Shown: positions 10,990-23,105 of the stretch, one piece after another
Position numbering within the stretch: position 1 is the first letter of the stretch
How the letters are laid out: every line of letters starts with the position of its first letter
The notes under the pieces: model-generated
The model's input: only the letters and a program-made list of their open reading frames with translations
Databases searched by the model: none
Told to the model about the DNA's origin: nothing
Assembly: GCA_963978895.1 (NCBI GenBank)
Contig: OZ022238.1
Location: 44,634,777 to 44,698,776 of the forward strand
DNA from: Erpobdella octoculata
Lineage: Eukaryota; Annelida; Clitellata; Hirudinida; Erpobdellidae
Length of the DNA stretch: 64,000 nucleotides
Reading direction: 5' to 3'
Position numbers and translations under genes: made by a program

Positions 10990-13900
10990 TTATAATTTTA
11001 ATAAGTGAGATTTAAGACGAGATTTAAATAATGAAAAGGACTCAGAGGACTGTATTGAAATAGGGATGACTGAATATGTACGCGGACCTAAACATTTAAT
11101 AGAGAAGGTTTTTAGTCTTGTGTTTGAAAATTCTGGACGGAAAAGATTAGATGATCGCAAAAAATGAGTATGAATATCGTACGACTTTAAGAAGAAATCA
11201 TGAAAGGATTGAGGTAGAGTAGAATTAGAATATTTATACATAAAAGAACCAATTTGAAACAGATTGACTTGATAAATGTTTAAAAGCTTATGTTCAGTAA
11301 ATTTTGACTTACAAGAAGAAAGAGGATGTAAGAAAAAAATAATACGGATGAGTCGTTTGAGCAAAATGTGTAAAGAAAGAAGACGAGTTGGGTAATTAGA
11401 AGCCCAAACAATATTGCAGTAAGAAATATAGGGAAAGACAAATGCATAATACAACATAATACAAGTTTTTGTGTCAATAAAACGACGTAATCTATATATA
11501 ATTCCAATATACTTAGAAACTTTAGATTTAACATGCTTAATGTGATCAGTCCATGTTAAATGTTGATCAAGAAACACACCTAAAAATCTATATGAGGTGA
11601 CACGGGTAATAGAAACACCAGAAATGCTGAGACATGATTTTGTAATAATAGATTTACTCTTTGGATGAAATATGATATAGTTGGTTTTTTTTACATTTAA
11701 AGAAAGCTTATTGGCACAAAACCAATCATAAATACATATGAGACCATTATTAACGCTGTCAAATAAAATGTTCAAATTGTCACCAGAAGCAAACAGACTA
11801 GTGTCATCAGCAAATAAAGAAAAACTGAACAGGTTAGAAATTAAAGGTAAGTCATTGATATAGATAATAAATAGGAGTGGACCCAATATAGAACCCTGTG
11901 GTACGCCACAGTTGATGGGTAAAGATTGTGATAACACATTGTTGTAGCAGACATATTGTGATCGGTTCTTCATGTAATCCCGAAACCAGTCAAGAGGAAC
12001 TCCCCGGACTCCATAGTACTCAAGCTTCTTCAATAGTATTTCATGATTTACAGTGTCAAATGCTTTTGCAAGGTCTAGGAATAGGCCAATGCCAAAGTTT
12101 CCTTGATCTAGAGCTTCAGCGATTTTGGATTGAAGAACAACTAGTGGCATGTATGTGGAGTGGTTTTTTCTAAATCCGTATTGGTATGGTGAAAGGAGAG
12201 AAAACTTTGATAGGTAACTGTATAATCTTGTGTGCATAACATTTTCAAAGAATTTGGAAAAATAAGATAATATTGAAATGGGCCGATAATTTGTTACATT
12301 ATTTTTTTCACCAGATTTATGAAGTGGAACAACTTTAGCAATTTTCAATTGGTCAGGAAATATTCCAAATGTTAGGGAACTATTGATCAGAGATGTTAGA
12401 GGAGAGACAATTAGTTGGATAGATTGACTTGCTATTAGAGGATCAATACCATCTGGACCACAACTTCTAGATGTTTTTAAATTTTTTGCAATTTTGAGGA
12501 TTTCAGTTGATGTTACTGGTGTGACATTCATGGAATCGACCACTTGGTTCTTGAGGAAGTCAGTGAAATAAGAACCCTGAGAGTGAATTTGTTTTGCAAG
12601 GCTTGACCCAATGTTTGAGAAATACTTGTTAAACATATCAGCAATCAGAGAAGGTGAACTTATTTCGGATCCATCATTTGTGAGAAAATTTTCCTGATGC
12701 TCTTTTGATTTGAATTGGCCTAGTAAATTCTTTATCAATTTCCAGATTGCATTAATATTACCTTCATAAGATTCAAATTTAGAAGAGTAGTGTTGTTTGA
12801 TTGTGGTTGTTTTTAAGGATTTAAATTTATTGCGACAAGTTATGAATATTCTTCTATTTTCTTCTGATGGGTGTTTTAAAAAATTACGATAGAGAATGTT
12901 CTTTTTACTGCAGTGTCTAAAAAGTGTAAAGTTCATCCATTCGTGTTCAAATTTTACTTTTTTCTGTCTGGGTTTCTCTAGAGGAAAACAGAAATTATAT
13001 GCAAGAAGATATTCTTTCACAAATAATGAATAAGCAGATGTCACTTTACCATTTTCACCTTGTTGAATGACTTCAGTCCAATCTTTGTTAGTTAATTTAA
13101 CATGGAACAAATTACTGTTTTTAAATTGTCTTTTGAAGTTTTTTTGATCTTTAGAAATGGTTATTTGAAAAGCAAGATCAAGAGAAAGGTAAAGTGGAAA
13201 ATGGTCAGACAAATCATCAATCAGTATCTTTGAGAGCGTATTTTGAAGAGGGAAGTTTGTGAAGATATTGTCGATTGCTGTTGCTGTCGTAGAACTTTTC
13301 CGTGTTGGTTTTATAAAAGCAGGAAACAATAAATGAGATGCAAATGTGTTCAAAAAATCAGAAACAAGAGAAGCATGAACTTCATCTAACAAATTTATGT
13401 TAAAGTCACCCAGCAGTAGAATAGTAGTGTTATGGCGATCAATGGAAGTTAATAAAAGATTCAATTCGTCAAGAAAAGTTTGTAAATTTGAGTTTGGTGG
13501 TCGATATATCACCCCAGCAATAAATTTTTTATTATTACAACTAAAGGAAACCAGTAACGATTCGAATGAAGAGATTAGTAAATTTTTGTCCTTGTGGACC
13601 AAAATGGAGCAGGCGATAGAAGCATCGATGAAAAAACCCACACCCCCATCTTTTTTACCCTCACGAGGTTTTGAAAAAAAATTGTAGTGTGGGATGAATA
13701 TACTGTCAGAGTTTTCTTTATTTAGCCAGGTTTCAGTTACAGCTACAATTTTAGCTGAGGACATGTGCATTAGTAAGATTAAATCTTGAACTTTATGTAC
13801 GAGACTTCTGCAATTTACATGAAGGAATGATAATTTCTTATTGGTTGAGTTTTTAATTAAATTGGAAAGATTATCTGGTGTTAAATATGTAACTGGATCG

Positions 13901-14094
13901 TAAAATTGATATAAAAAATGCTGATCTGGATCAATGTGTCTGTCAAATAAACAAAAGACTTCCTTCATTTCTCCTAACTCGTTATGCAGACTTGTCATAT
14001 TCGTTGGTGTTAAAGTTGTAGACTTTTCAGGAGGATGCAGATGGAAAAGGCTGTCGAGATTCTCTTTTAGCACACCGCCTTTTGTAGGCCTCAT
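10990..14094 (-). CDS. LINE ORF2: endonuclease and reverse transcriptase
   Basis: An intact frame of 1034 codons. The N-terminal exonuclease/endonuclease/phosphatase domain spans about residues 85-305: FLHVNCRSL (90-98), TETW (120-123), YRPP (197-200), GDFN (229-232) and SDHFP (296-300), which supply metal-binding and catalytic residues for nicking the target. The reverse transcriptase spans about residues 560-830: NYRPIS (602-607), FLDLAKAFD (672-680), GVPQGSILGPLLF (730-742) and the catalytic FADD (761-764). A thumb-like region follows (RVTSYRFLGVFLDQHLTW). No stop or frameshift is seen, so the protein could still be active. The first ATG lies inside the end of ORF1 in another frame, so the two ORFs overlap by about 66 bp. 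A later start near Met33 is possible. Confidence 0.9.
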   Translation of the reverse strand: MRPTKGGVLKENLDSLFHLHPPEKSTTLTPTNMTSLHNELGEMKEVFCLFDRHIDPDQHFLYQFYDPVTYLTPDNLSNLIKNSTNKKLSFLHVNCRSLVHKVQDLILLMHMSSAKIVAVTETWLNKENSDSIFIPHYNFFSKPREGKKDGGVGFFIDASIACSILVHKDKNLLISSFESLLVSFSCNNKKFIAGVIYRPPNSNLQTFLDELNLLLTSIDRHNTTILLLGDFNINLLDEVHASLVSDFLNTFASHLLFPAFIKPTRKSSTTATAIDNIFTNFPLQNTLSKILIDDLSDHFPLYLSLDLAFQITISKDQKNFKRQFKNSNLFHVKLTNKDWTEVIQQGENGKVTSAYSLFVKEYLLAYNFCFPLEKPRQKKVKFEHEWMNFTLFRHCSKKNILYRNFLKHPSEENRRIFITCRNKFKSLKTTTIKQHYSSKFESYEGNINAIWKLIKNLLGQFKSKEHQENFLTNDGSEISSPSLIADMFNKYFSNIGSSLAKQIHSQGSYFTDFLKNQVVDSMNVTPVTSTEILKIAKNLKTSRSCGPDGIDPLIASQSIQLIVSPLTSLINSSLTFGIFPDQLKIAKVVPLHKSGEKNNVTNYRPISILSYFSKFFENVMHTRLYSYLSKFSLLSPYQYGFRKNHSTYMPLVVLQSKIAEALDQGNFGIGLFLDLAKAFDTVNHEILLKKLEYYGVRGVPLDWFRDYMKNRSQYVCYNNVLSQSLPINCGVPQGSILGPLLFIIYINDLPLISNLFSFSLFADDTSLFASGDNLNILFDSVNNGLICIYDWFCANKLSLNVKKTNYIIFHPKSKSIITKSCLSISGVSITRVTSYRFLGVFLDQHLTWTDHIKHVKSKVSKYIGIIYRLRRFIDTKTCIMLYYAFVFPYISYCNIVWASNYPTRLLSLHILLKRLIRIIFFLHPLSSCKSKFTEHKLLNIYQVNLFQIGSFMYKYSNSTLPQSFHDFFLKSYDIHTHFLRSSNLFRPEFSNTRLKTFSIKCLGPRTYSVIPISIQSSESFSLFKSRLKSHLLKL

Positions 14095-14353
14095 CTGCTT
14101 GAATACGAGTTAAATCCCTGTTTATGTAAACTTGGCGAAATTTGACTTCAGAAGAGCTTCTAAGTATGACCGCAGAAGAGAGAAGATCTTTTACATCATC
14201 AGGACTGTTTAGCGTGACACAGATTTTGACATTGTCTTTTCCTAGTCTGCGAGTTTTGAGTATGCGAGGTTTAACAGTGAGGGCTTCTTCTCAGAAAGTT
14301 TCGACAAGTTTTTGATCAGTAATTTTTGAGTCAGTAGGCGTAGGCAATCCAGT

Positions 14354-15473
14354 GGTAATCCTGCAGTATAGCGTCCTGAACCGATTTCGATGAAAAATGG
14401 CCGGTTTTTTAACGTAAATGATATTTAAAACATAAATAAGGGAAATAAAGACTAATTACAACATAAATAACTGAAAAAAAAAACAAAAATTATAGCACTT
14501 TAGAACATTTATAAATTACTCCCGAAGTTAACGTAGTTCCCGATGAAGATCTATTTGTCAATAGCGATAGAAGTGAACAGTAGGAATAAAGGTAATAAAA
14601 ATTAAACACATTTAAAATAAAAATAGACAATTTAGGAAAAAAAATATAAAAAATTTTGGAAGTAAAAAATTGAAAAATATTAGTTTGCTTTAGAAGTACG
14701 AGTTGCGTAAGCCGCTCCATGTCTAAAACCGTTTCTTTAAATGCGGCGGTTTTTGCCTTAAGAAAAATAAAAAACATTGAAAACAATAAATTAGCAACAG
14801 AACACCAAGAAAAAATAAAATAATATAAAAGTAAATGTACTTGGCTGTCTTTGTGTTTTTGGTACGATTTCGATCATATTTCTTGGAGCAGAAATTCTGA
14901 GTTTTAGAGGTCATGTGGCTAGCAGAACCGTTTGAAGAGCGAAAGAGCGAGCGAGAAAGCGACCAGGAAGAGAAGAGCAAGCGGGAGAGGGAATACGATC
15001 GGGAGCGGGAAGGCGATCGGGAGCGGGAATGCGATCGGGAGCGGGAAGGCGATCGGGAGCGGGAAAGCAAGCGAGAAGGAAACGGGGGCAAGAAAAATGA
15101 TGGGAAAACCCCGGCAACGCTGGATCCCCGCTAGTCATAGATAAATTTTCACCCAGCGCTGATTTTTTAAAATTTAAAATGCATATTAAATAATTAACAA
15201 TTTATAGTAACTTTTTAAAATGTATTTATTATTTTATTATGTTATTTTATTTTAATATTAACTCTTCCTTGCTTTTCATTCCTTGAATTGTATTACTCCG
15301 TGTGTCAACACTGCCTTTGGATATTTTTGCTTAAAGTCGGTTTTTAGTAAGTTTTTCTGTAAAATACTTGTTCGTAATATGTTTTGATAATGTTCTATGG
15401 TTATTCTATTAAACAGTTTTTTAAACCGTTTTTTCATCGAAATCGGTTCAGGACGCTATACTGCAGGATTACC
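14354..15473. mobile_element. Non-autonomous DNA transposon with inverted repeats and 9-bp target duplication
   Basis: A 1120-bp insert in LINE ORF1. Its ends are perfect inverted repeats of about 45 bp beginning GGTAATCCTGCAGTATAGCG and ending around CGATGAAAAA, followed by an imperfect CCGGTTTTTTAA extension. The 9-bp CAATCCAGT is repeated directly at 14345-14353 and 15474-15482. Nine-base duplications with long inverted repeats are typical of Mutator-like elements; Merlin elements make 8-9 bp duplications. No transposase frame is present. The interior contains an 18-bp G-rich minisatellite and AT-rich sequence. Confidence 0.85.
14935..15075. repeat. GATCGGGAGCGGGAAGGC minisatellite
   Basis: About five 18-bp units inside the inverted-repeat element, grading on the left into degenerate GCGAGCGAGAAAGCGACC-like units. 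The Ser-Arg and Glu-Arg rich frames it opens on both strands are by-products. Confidence 0.85.
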
Positions 15474-16047
15474 CAATCCAGTAATAATAACATTGTTGGC
15501 TCTTATTTTAATATCTTCTCTTTCTTTATCCGTAACAAGAATTGCTTTAGAAGTTGCTTCAACTAGCTTCTGAGTTTGGACTTCAAGAAAAGAAACAGAA
15601 GTTTTATCTTCGTTGAGCTTGCTTTCTAAGCGGGCCATTCGCTGGCCGATCTCGTTTAGTTGAACCGAAACAACATCCATGAAGGACTTCGCAAGCAGGT
15701 TAACGACTGCGTTCATAGATTCTGTGAATTTTTCCGTTACTCGAGTCAAAATAGATTCAAGCATTTCGGGAGAAATTGACTTAGCCATAATTATGTTGGT
15801 TTTGATTAGATACAGCAAGATTTTACGAACGATAATTTAGACTTGCACGCCGAGAGCTGATAAACAACCGAGCTGAGTTTAAAAGTGAAATGAAATCAAA
15901 ATGGAACTTAACTCTCCTCAGATTGTTCTTATTTTCTAGTTGAGTCCTGTTGTATTCTGAGAAAATCAAACTTTGCACGTATTTGTGTTTTTTATCGCAA
16001 AATTTCAAAGTTCAACTTGGGAGACCGCACGCCACTTCACTTATATA

Positions 16048-16481
16048 CTAGCAGTGCCCGTAGCGGCTTCGCTCGCATGAAATTAGATAATTTGAAACGT
16101 GCATACATAGTAGAGTACTGCACGGATCAATTTTTAGGTCTTGGCTCGGCCCGTCGACATCTTGGCCCAGCCCGTTTCAAAAACCGAAATTCCTGGCCCG
16201 GCACGGCCCGTCTAATATGGGCCCGGCCCATTTTTACAGGCCTAGAAGTTCTATATACTTGATGAAAAACTTCGGCCCGTCCCAACTTGACTTGAAAAAA
16301 GTTTGTTTTCCAGTTTCTTCCCCTCAGGAGCAAAATTTTCCAAAACCCTTTCTTAGTGGATGCTTACGCAATAAAAGTAATATAAGTTCCAAATTTCACG
16401 TTCCTAGGATGAGGCGTTTGAGCTCGCAGTTGATTATCAGTCAGTCAGTCAGTCAGTCAGAACATGTTTTTTTATATATAT
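16048..16481 (-). mobile_element. Helitron-like element, copy E (short)
   Basis: Both ends are present (CTAGCAGTGCCCG left; CAGT run, AACATGTTTTTTTATATAT right), but all 156-bp units are deleted: the GGCCCG module jumps at about 16290 to the TTGTTTTCCAGTTTCTTCCCCTC segment. It is a minimal derivative of the family. Confidence 0.65.
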
Positions 16482-16850
16482 TGATTAATAGTACTTATTT
16501 TATATATTCATTTTGTCACATAATAGGGTTCCGACGAAGGCTTTTGCCGAAACCGGCCAGTAAACCCTTAATAAAATTGCTTCCATGAATTCCACTGATT
16601 TGATTTGGTTTACTCCTGATGTTTGGATGGGTTTAAAACAAATTTTTTAATTGTGTGAAAAATAAATCAACAGAAAATGGGCCGGTATTTTTAATTCGGC
16701 GTGTAAAAAAGAAAATATTTATTGTATAAACACATGATAATTATATTATAATATGCAATATTTATTGAATAAATACATAATAAATATATTATAATATACA
16801 ATATTTATTGTAAAACACATTATAATATACAATATTTACTGTTTAAACAC
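16482..16850. other. AT-rich intergenic stretch
   Basis: No gene seen. The motif CGACGAAGGCTTTTGCCGAAACCGG (split near 16530-16555) resembles a degraded transposon terminus and contains a short GGCTTTTGCC hairpin. A TATTTATTGTA-type sequence repeats loosely near 16715-16840. Confidence 0.5.
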
Positions 16851-17122
<272 letters not shown>

Positions 17123-17318
17123 CAACAACAAGCCCAAGTATTTGAAGTTATATTTTTTTTACATGAAAATATTTTAATGGTTTTTTTTTACTTCCTTCGA
17201 AAACATGAACCAAGTGGAGCGGGATTTTTTCGGAAACATTGCTCGTTCATTTTTAAAAGTTTCATTTAGCTGAAACTTTTTCTCACACCACACTTTTGAA
17301 AAATTCTGCTAGTACACC

Positions 17319-17938
<620 letters not shown>

Positions 17939-18345
17939 GTTCCACATTCCACACGTGTACGTTGCTGTTCCACATTCTACACGTGTACGTTGTTATTCCA
18001 CACGTGTACGTTGTTGTTCCACATTCCACACGTGTACGTTGTTGTTCCACATTCTACACGTGTACGTTGTTATTCCACACGTGTACGTTGTTGTTCCACA
18101 TTCCACACGTGTACGTTGTTGTTCCACATTCCACACGTGTACGTTGTTGTTCCACATGTGTATGTTGTTGTTCCACATGTGTATGTTGTTGTTCCACATG
18201 TGTACGTTGTTGTTCCACATGTGTATGTTATTGTTCCACATGTGTATGTTGTTGTTCCACATGTGTACGTGGTTGTTCCACATGTGTACGTTGTTGTTCC
18301 ACGTGTGTATCGTTTTAGTACGCTCGTGTGTTGTTATTGTTCCAC
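17939..18345. repeat. GTTGTTCCACA(C/T)GTGTA minisatellite
   Basis: Units alternate between a long form (with an extra CATTCCACA, 27-28 bp) and a short form (18 bp). Left-hand units carry the palindrome ACACGTGT; right-hand units have decayed to ACATGTGT. Valine/cysteine-rich frames across it come from the repeat. Confidence 0.9.
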
Positions 18346-18421
18346 ATTATCTAAAACGATTGATTGTGTGCAGTAGCAGTTTTTGTTGGTTTTAAAATCT
18401 CTTTTCAGAGCCGGTCCTGCT

Positions 18422-19474
18422 CATATATATAGAATAAATATATCGGCCCTGTTGTTTAGGAAGGCTTTTAGCAAGGCAGCCTAGTAGACTGGAGATCCAA
18501 AACGAAGAACTGAAAGTTACAACCGTATAGTAACTTAATCAAGTATTTTTTAATAGGAAAAAAAAGAATTTTTTATGTACAAAATAAATTTTTAACTTAA
18601 TAAAAATTAACAAATTTTTAACTTTATAAAAATTAACAAATTTTTAACTTTATAAAAATTAACAAATTTTTAACTTTATAAAAATTAACAAATTTTTAAC
18701 TTTATAAAAATTAACAAATTTTTAACTTTATAAAAATTAACAAATTTTTAACTTTATAAAAATTAACAAATTTTTAACTTTATAAAAATTAACAAATTTT
18801 TAACTTTATAAAATTAACAAATTTTTAACTTTATAAAAATTAACAAATTTTTAACTTTATAAAAATTAACAAATTTTTAACTTTATAAAAATTAAAAAAT
18901 TTTTAACTTTATAAAAATTAACAAATTTTTAACTTTATAAAAATTAACAAATTTTTAACTTTATAAAAATTAACAAATTTTTAACTTTATAAAAATTAAC
19001 AAATTTTTAACTTTATAAAAATTAACAAATTTTTAACTTTATAAAAATTAACAAATTTTTAACTTTATAAAAATTAACAAATTTTTAAATTTATAAAAAT
19101 TAACAAATTTTTTTTTATAAAAATTTCAGTTGACATTGAATTTTATTTGCGTAGTCTCTAGTTCGATGGTCTATTTATGTCTATTTAACGTCGCCTGTGT
19201 TATCGGTAAATTAGAATTGTATATTTTTTATGTCGGATATCGCGTTAAATTAAAATAAAGCTCATATCAACTACTTTTAGCTATAAGAAATCAACGTTTC
19301 TGTTTCTTACAAACCGGAGTTTAGTCTCCATTGTCGTACCAAAAATAGATTAATACAAATAATGAATATTCATGGAACCAAAAGACTCTAAATCGTTTTT
19401 CGGAGGCCATCTTGGCATCTCACTCAAAACCTGCTCATCTCCGATATATTTATTCTATATATATATATATATAT
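18422..19474. mobile_element. Inverted-repeat element with 9-bp flanking duplication, filled by a minisatellite
   Basis: The left end ATATATATAGAATAAATATA..CGG (from 18423) is repeated in inverted orientation at the right end (19441-19474). GGTCCTGCT occurs directly at both borders, 18413-18421 and 19475-19483. The 1053-bp interior has no coding frame and is half occupied by the 26-bp minisatellite. The 9-bp duplication matches that of the element at 14354, but the terminal sequences differ, so this is a separate family. The AT-rich ends make the exact terminus uncertain by a base or two. Confidence 0.7.
18585..19118. repeat. 26-bp AT-rich minisatellite
   Basis: About 20 nearly identical copies of CAAATTTTTAACTTTATAAA (first 20 of 26 bases), with one 25-bp unit and few substitutions. 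It sits entirely inside the inverted-repeat element. Confidence 0.95.
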
Positions 19475-19483
19475 GGTCCTGCT

Positions 19484-20286
<803 letters not shown>

Positions 20287-20540
20287 CGGTGACGGTGACG
20301 GTGACAGTGACGATGACGATGACGGTGATGCAATTGGGTTGCGTCATCACCTTTGCATTACGTATTGAACAAACATGTTTGTTCACATTTATATGCTGTA
20401 TTGTCATGTACGTCAGTCTAAAAGAATCGTAAATTTTTCTCTTTATTTCACCGAAAAAAGTAATAAAATATTCAAATATACAAAAATGTTTATTTTTCCT
20501 CTTCAATTGGAGAAATTTTGAGTGAAAAATTATGAATGCT

Positions 20541-20658
20541 TGGTGGATGTGATAGTGGATGTGATAGTGGATGTGATGGTGGATGTGATGGTGGATGGGA
20601 TGGTAGATGTGATGTTGGATGTGATGGAGGATGTGATGGGAGATGGGATGGTAGATGT
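20541..20658. repeat. GGATGTGAT minisatellite
   Basis: About 12 imperfect units of 9-10 bp (GTGGATGTGATA/GTGGATGGGAT). Confidence 0.85.
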
Positions 20659-20857
20659 GAAAATGCGATGTTGTTGAATGGAAGTTGAACGGTTAAGAAA
20701 CAATTTGTCACGCACGCGTCCGTGCTGCTTCCTCGTTTGGATAAAAATTAACTCCTCGGAGATTCTCCATTTCACGACATGAAGGTCTGTGCGTGCTTGT
20801 GTGTGTGCGTGTGTGTGTGTTGATGGTGCTATTGTTGCGTATTGTTGTGTATTTCTT

Positions 20858-21030
20858 GTGATGATGATTATGATGATGATGATGATGATGTAATAATGAA
20901 TGTTATTATAGTTATTATTATCGATATCAAGGTCATCATCACCACCATCATCATCATCACCATCACCATCATCATCATCATCAGCATCATCATCATCATC
21001 ATCATCATCATTATATTCATCATCATCATC

Positions 21031-21104
<74 letters not shown>

Positions 21105-21120
21105 TATCATTATATTCATC

Positions 21121-21152
<32 letters not shown>

Positions 21153-21163
21153 CATCATCATCG

Positions 21164-21217
<54 letters not shown>

Positions 21218-21228
21218 CTATCATCACC
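20858..21228. repeat. (ATC)n microsatellite with interruptions
   Basis: GATGAT at the left, then a long CAT tract with ATTATC and CACC interruptions. It ends 14 bases before the splice acceptor of the exon at 21242. Confidence 0.95.
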
Positions 21229-21241
21229 ACCTTACCAACAG

Positions 21242-21415
21242 TCGGGGCAGTTCTCAGTGATTGTCCATTACTGAGAGCTTACCACGTGACATACAGCAAC
21301 TTCAGCGGATGTTTCTGCCGAAGTCCAACCTCGTATGGACACATCTGCTCTTCATCTTCTACTTTCGTTTTCAGACTGAGACACTGCAGGCAGTGCTCGC
21401 ACACTTTCGAACAAA
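21242..21415 (+). CDS. Exon D' of the cysteine-rich gene
   Basis: The acceptor ACCAACAG directly follows the ATC microsatellite; the donor is A|GTCAGT. The 174-bp exon is phase 1-1 and encodes LSDCPLLRAYHVTYSN, then GCFCRSP and FRLRHCRQC, so it is rich in Cys and aromatic residues. The split codon with the next exon makes Asn (HTFEQ-N-VQLEC). Aligned with exon D (37437), both start with a CPL motif six to eight residues in. The acceptor lacks a strong pyrimidine tract. Confidence 0.55.
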
Positions 21416-21757
21416 GTCAGTCTCTTTTAACTTGAATAGTTGTTTGTTTTTATTGAATTAATTGTCGCCCGAATTGATTTGTCGTTCGAATTGATTTGTT
21501 GTCCTACTTGATTTATTTCGTCCCATTAATAAATCTGACAAGGTGTGCAAACACTGCAAACTGATTGCAAAAAGTGTTCTAGTTTCAAACGAACGAATAT
21601 GAAATTGAATTGAAAATTCTATGATTTTTATTTCACCGCAGTTTCACTTGAATGCTCTCATCAGTCTAACAGAACGTTATTGTTGATAAACCTTTAAGAA
21701 TCGACTTTTTTTATCAAACTTGCGCAAGAAGTTTTCAATTAATTGCTTTCTGAGCAG

Positions 21758-21948
21758 ATGTCCAACTGGAGTGCTTTGGCACGTGGAAAGATGGTTCGAA
21801 ACATTACGCGTTCGGCAAGTTTACCACCACCACCACAACCACCACCACCACCAATAGCCAGACCCCCCCTAAACACAACCGCATGAACAACGACAACAAC
21901 GACGACCAGGTCAACAACCCGACAGCAACGAGTCTCTATCGTTGTTTT
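21758..21948 (+). CDS. Exon E' of the cysteine-rich gene
   Basis: Acceptor CTTTCTGAGCAG, donor TTT|GTGAGT, phase 1-0. It encodes VQLECFGTWKDGSKHYAFGK, a poly-Thr run from an ACC repeat, an Asn/Asp-rich linker, and YRCF at the donor. C-x3-W-x-DG...YRCF is the clearest family signature in the window. Exon E at 37838 has the same phases and the same CF ending without the low-complexity insert, so the ACC and AAC triplets probably expanded within a surface loop. Confidence 0.7.
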
Positions 21949-22024
21949 GTGAGTTGCGCGCGAAAATTATGACAAACCCACGCACATCAGGGACTACATA
22001 CACACCCACGCACAGAGGGGCTAC

Positions 22025-22050
22025 ACACACACCCAAGGACACTAGGGACT

Positions 22051-22082
<32 letters not shown>

Positions 22083-22120
22083 CAGGGGCTACACACACAC
22101 CCACGCACACCCACACTCGT
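22025..22120. repeat. CA-rich degenerate repeat (intronic)
   Basis: ACACACACCC, CACGCACA and a (CA)n core just downstream of the exon E' donor. Confidence 0.8.
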
Positions 22121-22385
22121 ATGAACGCACGCATGGCAAGTAATTATAATAAAATGCTAGAAATTATTAATGAACGCTGAAAGGATTTTCAATCAGAAAA
22201 AAACCGGACATCTCTTTTATATTATTTTTAAATGCAAATTAAGTAGAAAACCCGGGAATATTATTTATTGATTAATTACTCTCCGAGGAAATATATTCTT
22301 TGTACTAAGTGGAGTAATTGATATCATAAAAACTCACCTTCACCTTGCTAAAGCGCTGACTTGAATTTAGAACAATTCATTCAAG

Positions 22386-22510
<125 letters not shown>

Positions 22511-22873
22511 GTGTTTTTTTAATATTTCAAAATTGAATTTTTCATGAGACACCCTTTCGTTTCGTTTATAAGCAGGCATAAAAAATTCATACGAAAAAAT
22601 TCAGCTAAATCTGAAAACGTTTAGAGGTCGCTACCCCATTTCTAAATAAGGTATCATGCAGGGTTCCGTGACTGCATTTTTATTGCATTTATGTTGAGGA
22701 AACTTTTTAATACACACCATTTTGTCTGAATAATTAATAATATTTTAATAATATGTAAATAAGTGAGTGTACTTGTTTTCAAGTTTCCCAGAATGCATTT
22801 CACCAGCAGTCAGCTTTTTCAATGAAACAATTTGACAATAATATTTGATAAAACTGTTGGAATCAGTGACAAA

Positions 22874-23105
22874 CAAGTAAAGGAAAAAACGTGTTTTTCA
22901 ACACAAACTTTTATTTCAAATATATTCGATTTAGAAATACAAAAGATGTTCAAATTAATTTTTTTTTAGTTGAATCATGTATTGTCATCCAATATAAAGA
23001 TATGCTAAAAGTTTAAGCTTCCTAGCTAGTCAAAAAGCTAGTTAAACTTTACTTGTAAGATTTTGAGTACAGAGAAAAACACCCACAAACAGAGATTGCA
23101 AGTTT
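22874..23105. repeat. Dispersed repeat, copy 1 (pair with 41807-42040)
   Basis: Begins AAGTAAAGGAAAAAACGTG and contains TATTTCAAATATATTCGATT and GCTTCCTAGCTAGTCAA. The same order of segments recurs at about 80 percent identity at 41807-42040, and its first 18 bases recur alone at 47000. It is probably a non-coding transposon fragment; the class is not recognised. Confidence 0.7.

Larger units (their letters stand above)
14027..15788 (-). pseudogene. LINE ORF1 (coiled-coil, nucleic-acid-binding), split by a DNA element
   Basis: The N-terminal half (15788 down to 15474) starts MAKSISPEM and has a heptad-rich, charged coiled-coil region (MARLESKLNEDK), then IRANNVIITGL, the beginning of an RNA-recognition-like fold. 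The frame is then broken by the 1120-bp element at 14354-15473. It resumes at 14353 and continues to a stop at 14027-14029, including VYINRDLTRIQADEAYKRR, the conserved end typical of LINE ORF1 RNA-binding proteins. One extra defect lies in the second half: an in-frame TGA after a KLVETF stretch (near 14290). ORF1 normally coats the LINE RNA, so this copy could move only with help in trans. A start at 15818 is also open, but the MAKS start is more likely. Confidence 0.75.
10672..16041 (-). mobile_element. CR1/L2-type LINE, near full length, with nested insertion
   Basis: A two-ORF non-LTR retrotransposon on the minus strand. From high to low coordinates it has a 5' region (about 16041-15789), ORF1 (interrupted), ORF2 and a 3' region (10989 to about 10672). 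A 7-base TTATATA lies at each border (near 10665 and 16041) and may be the target duplication, but TATATA is so common here that this is weak. The apurinic-type endonuclease and the absence of a restriction-like nuclease place it in the Jockey/CR1/L2 group, not with the R2-like fragment at 265. Confidence 0.8.

Noticed and set aside
14723..15138. Ser-Arg-rich and Glu-Arg-rich frames resembling SR proteins
   Set aside because: Created by the 18-bp minisatellite inside a non-coding DNA element; open in several frames on both strands.
10665..16047. TTATATA as a confirmed target duplication of the LINE
   Set aside because: TATATA is ubiquitous in the flanks and both neighbouring elements end or begin in it, so the match is not evidence by itself.
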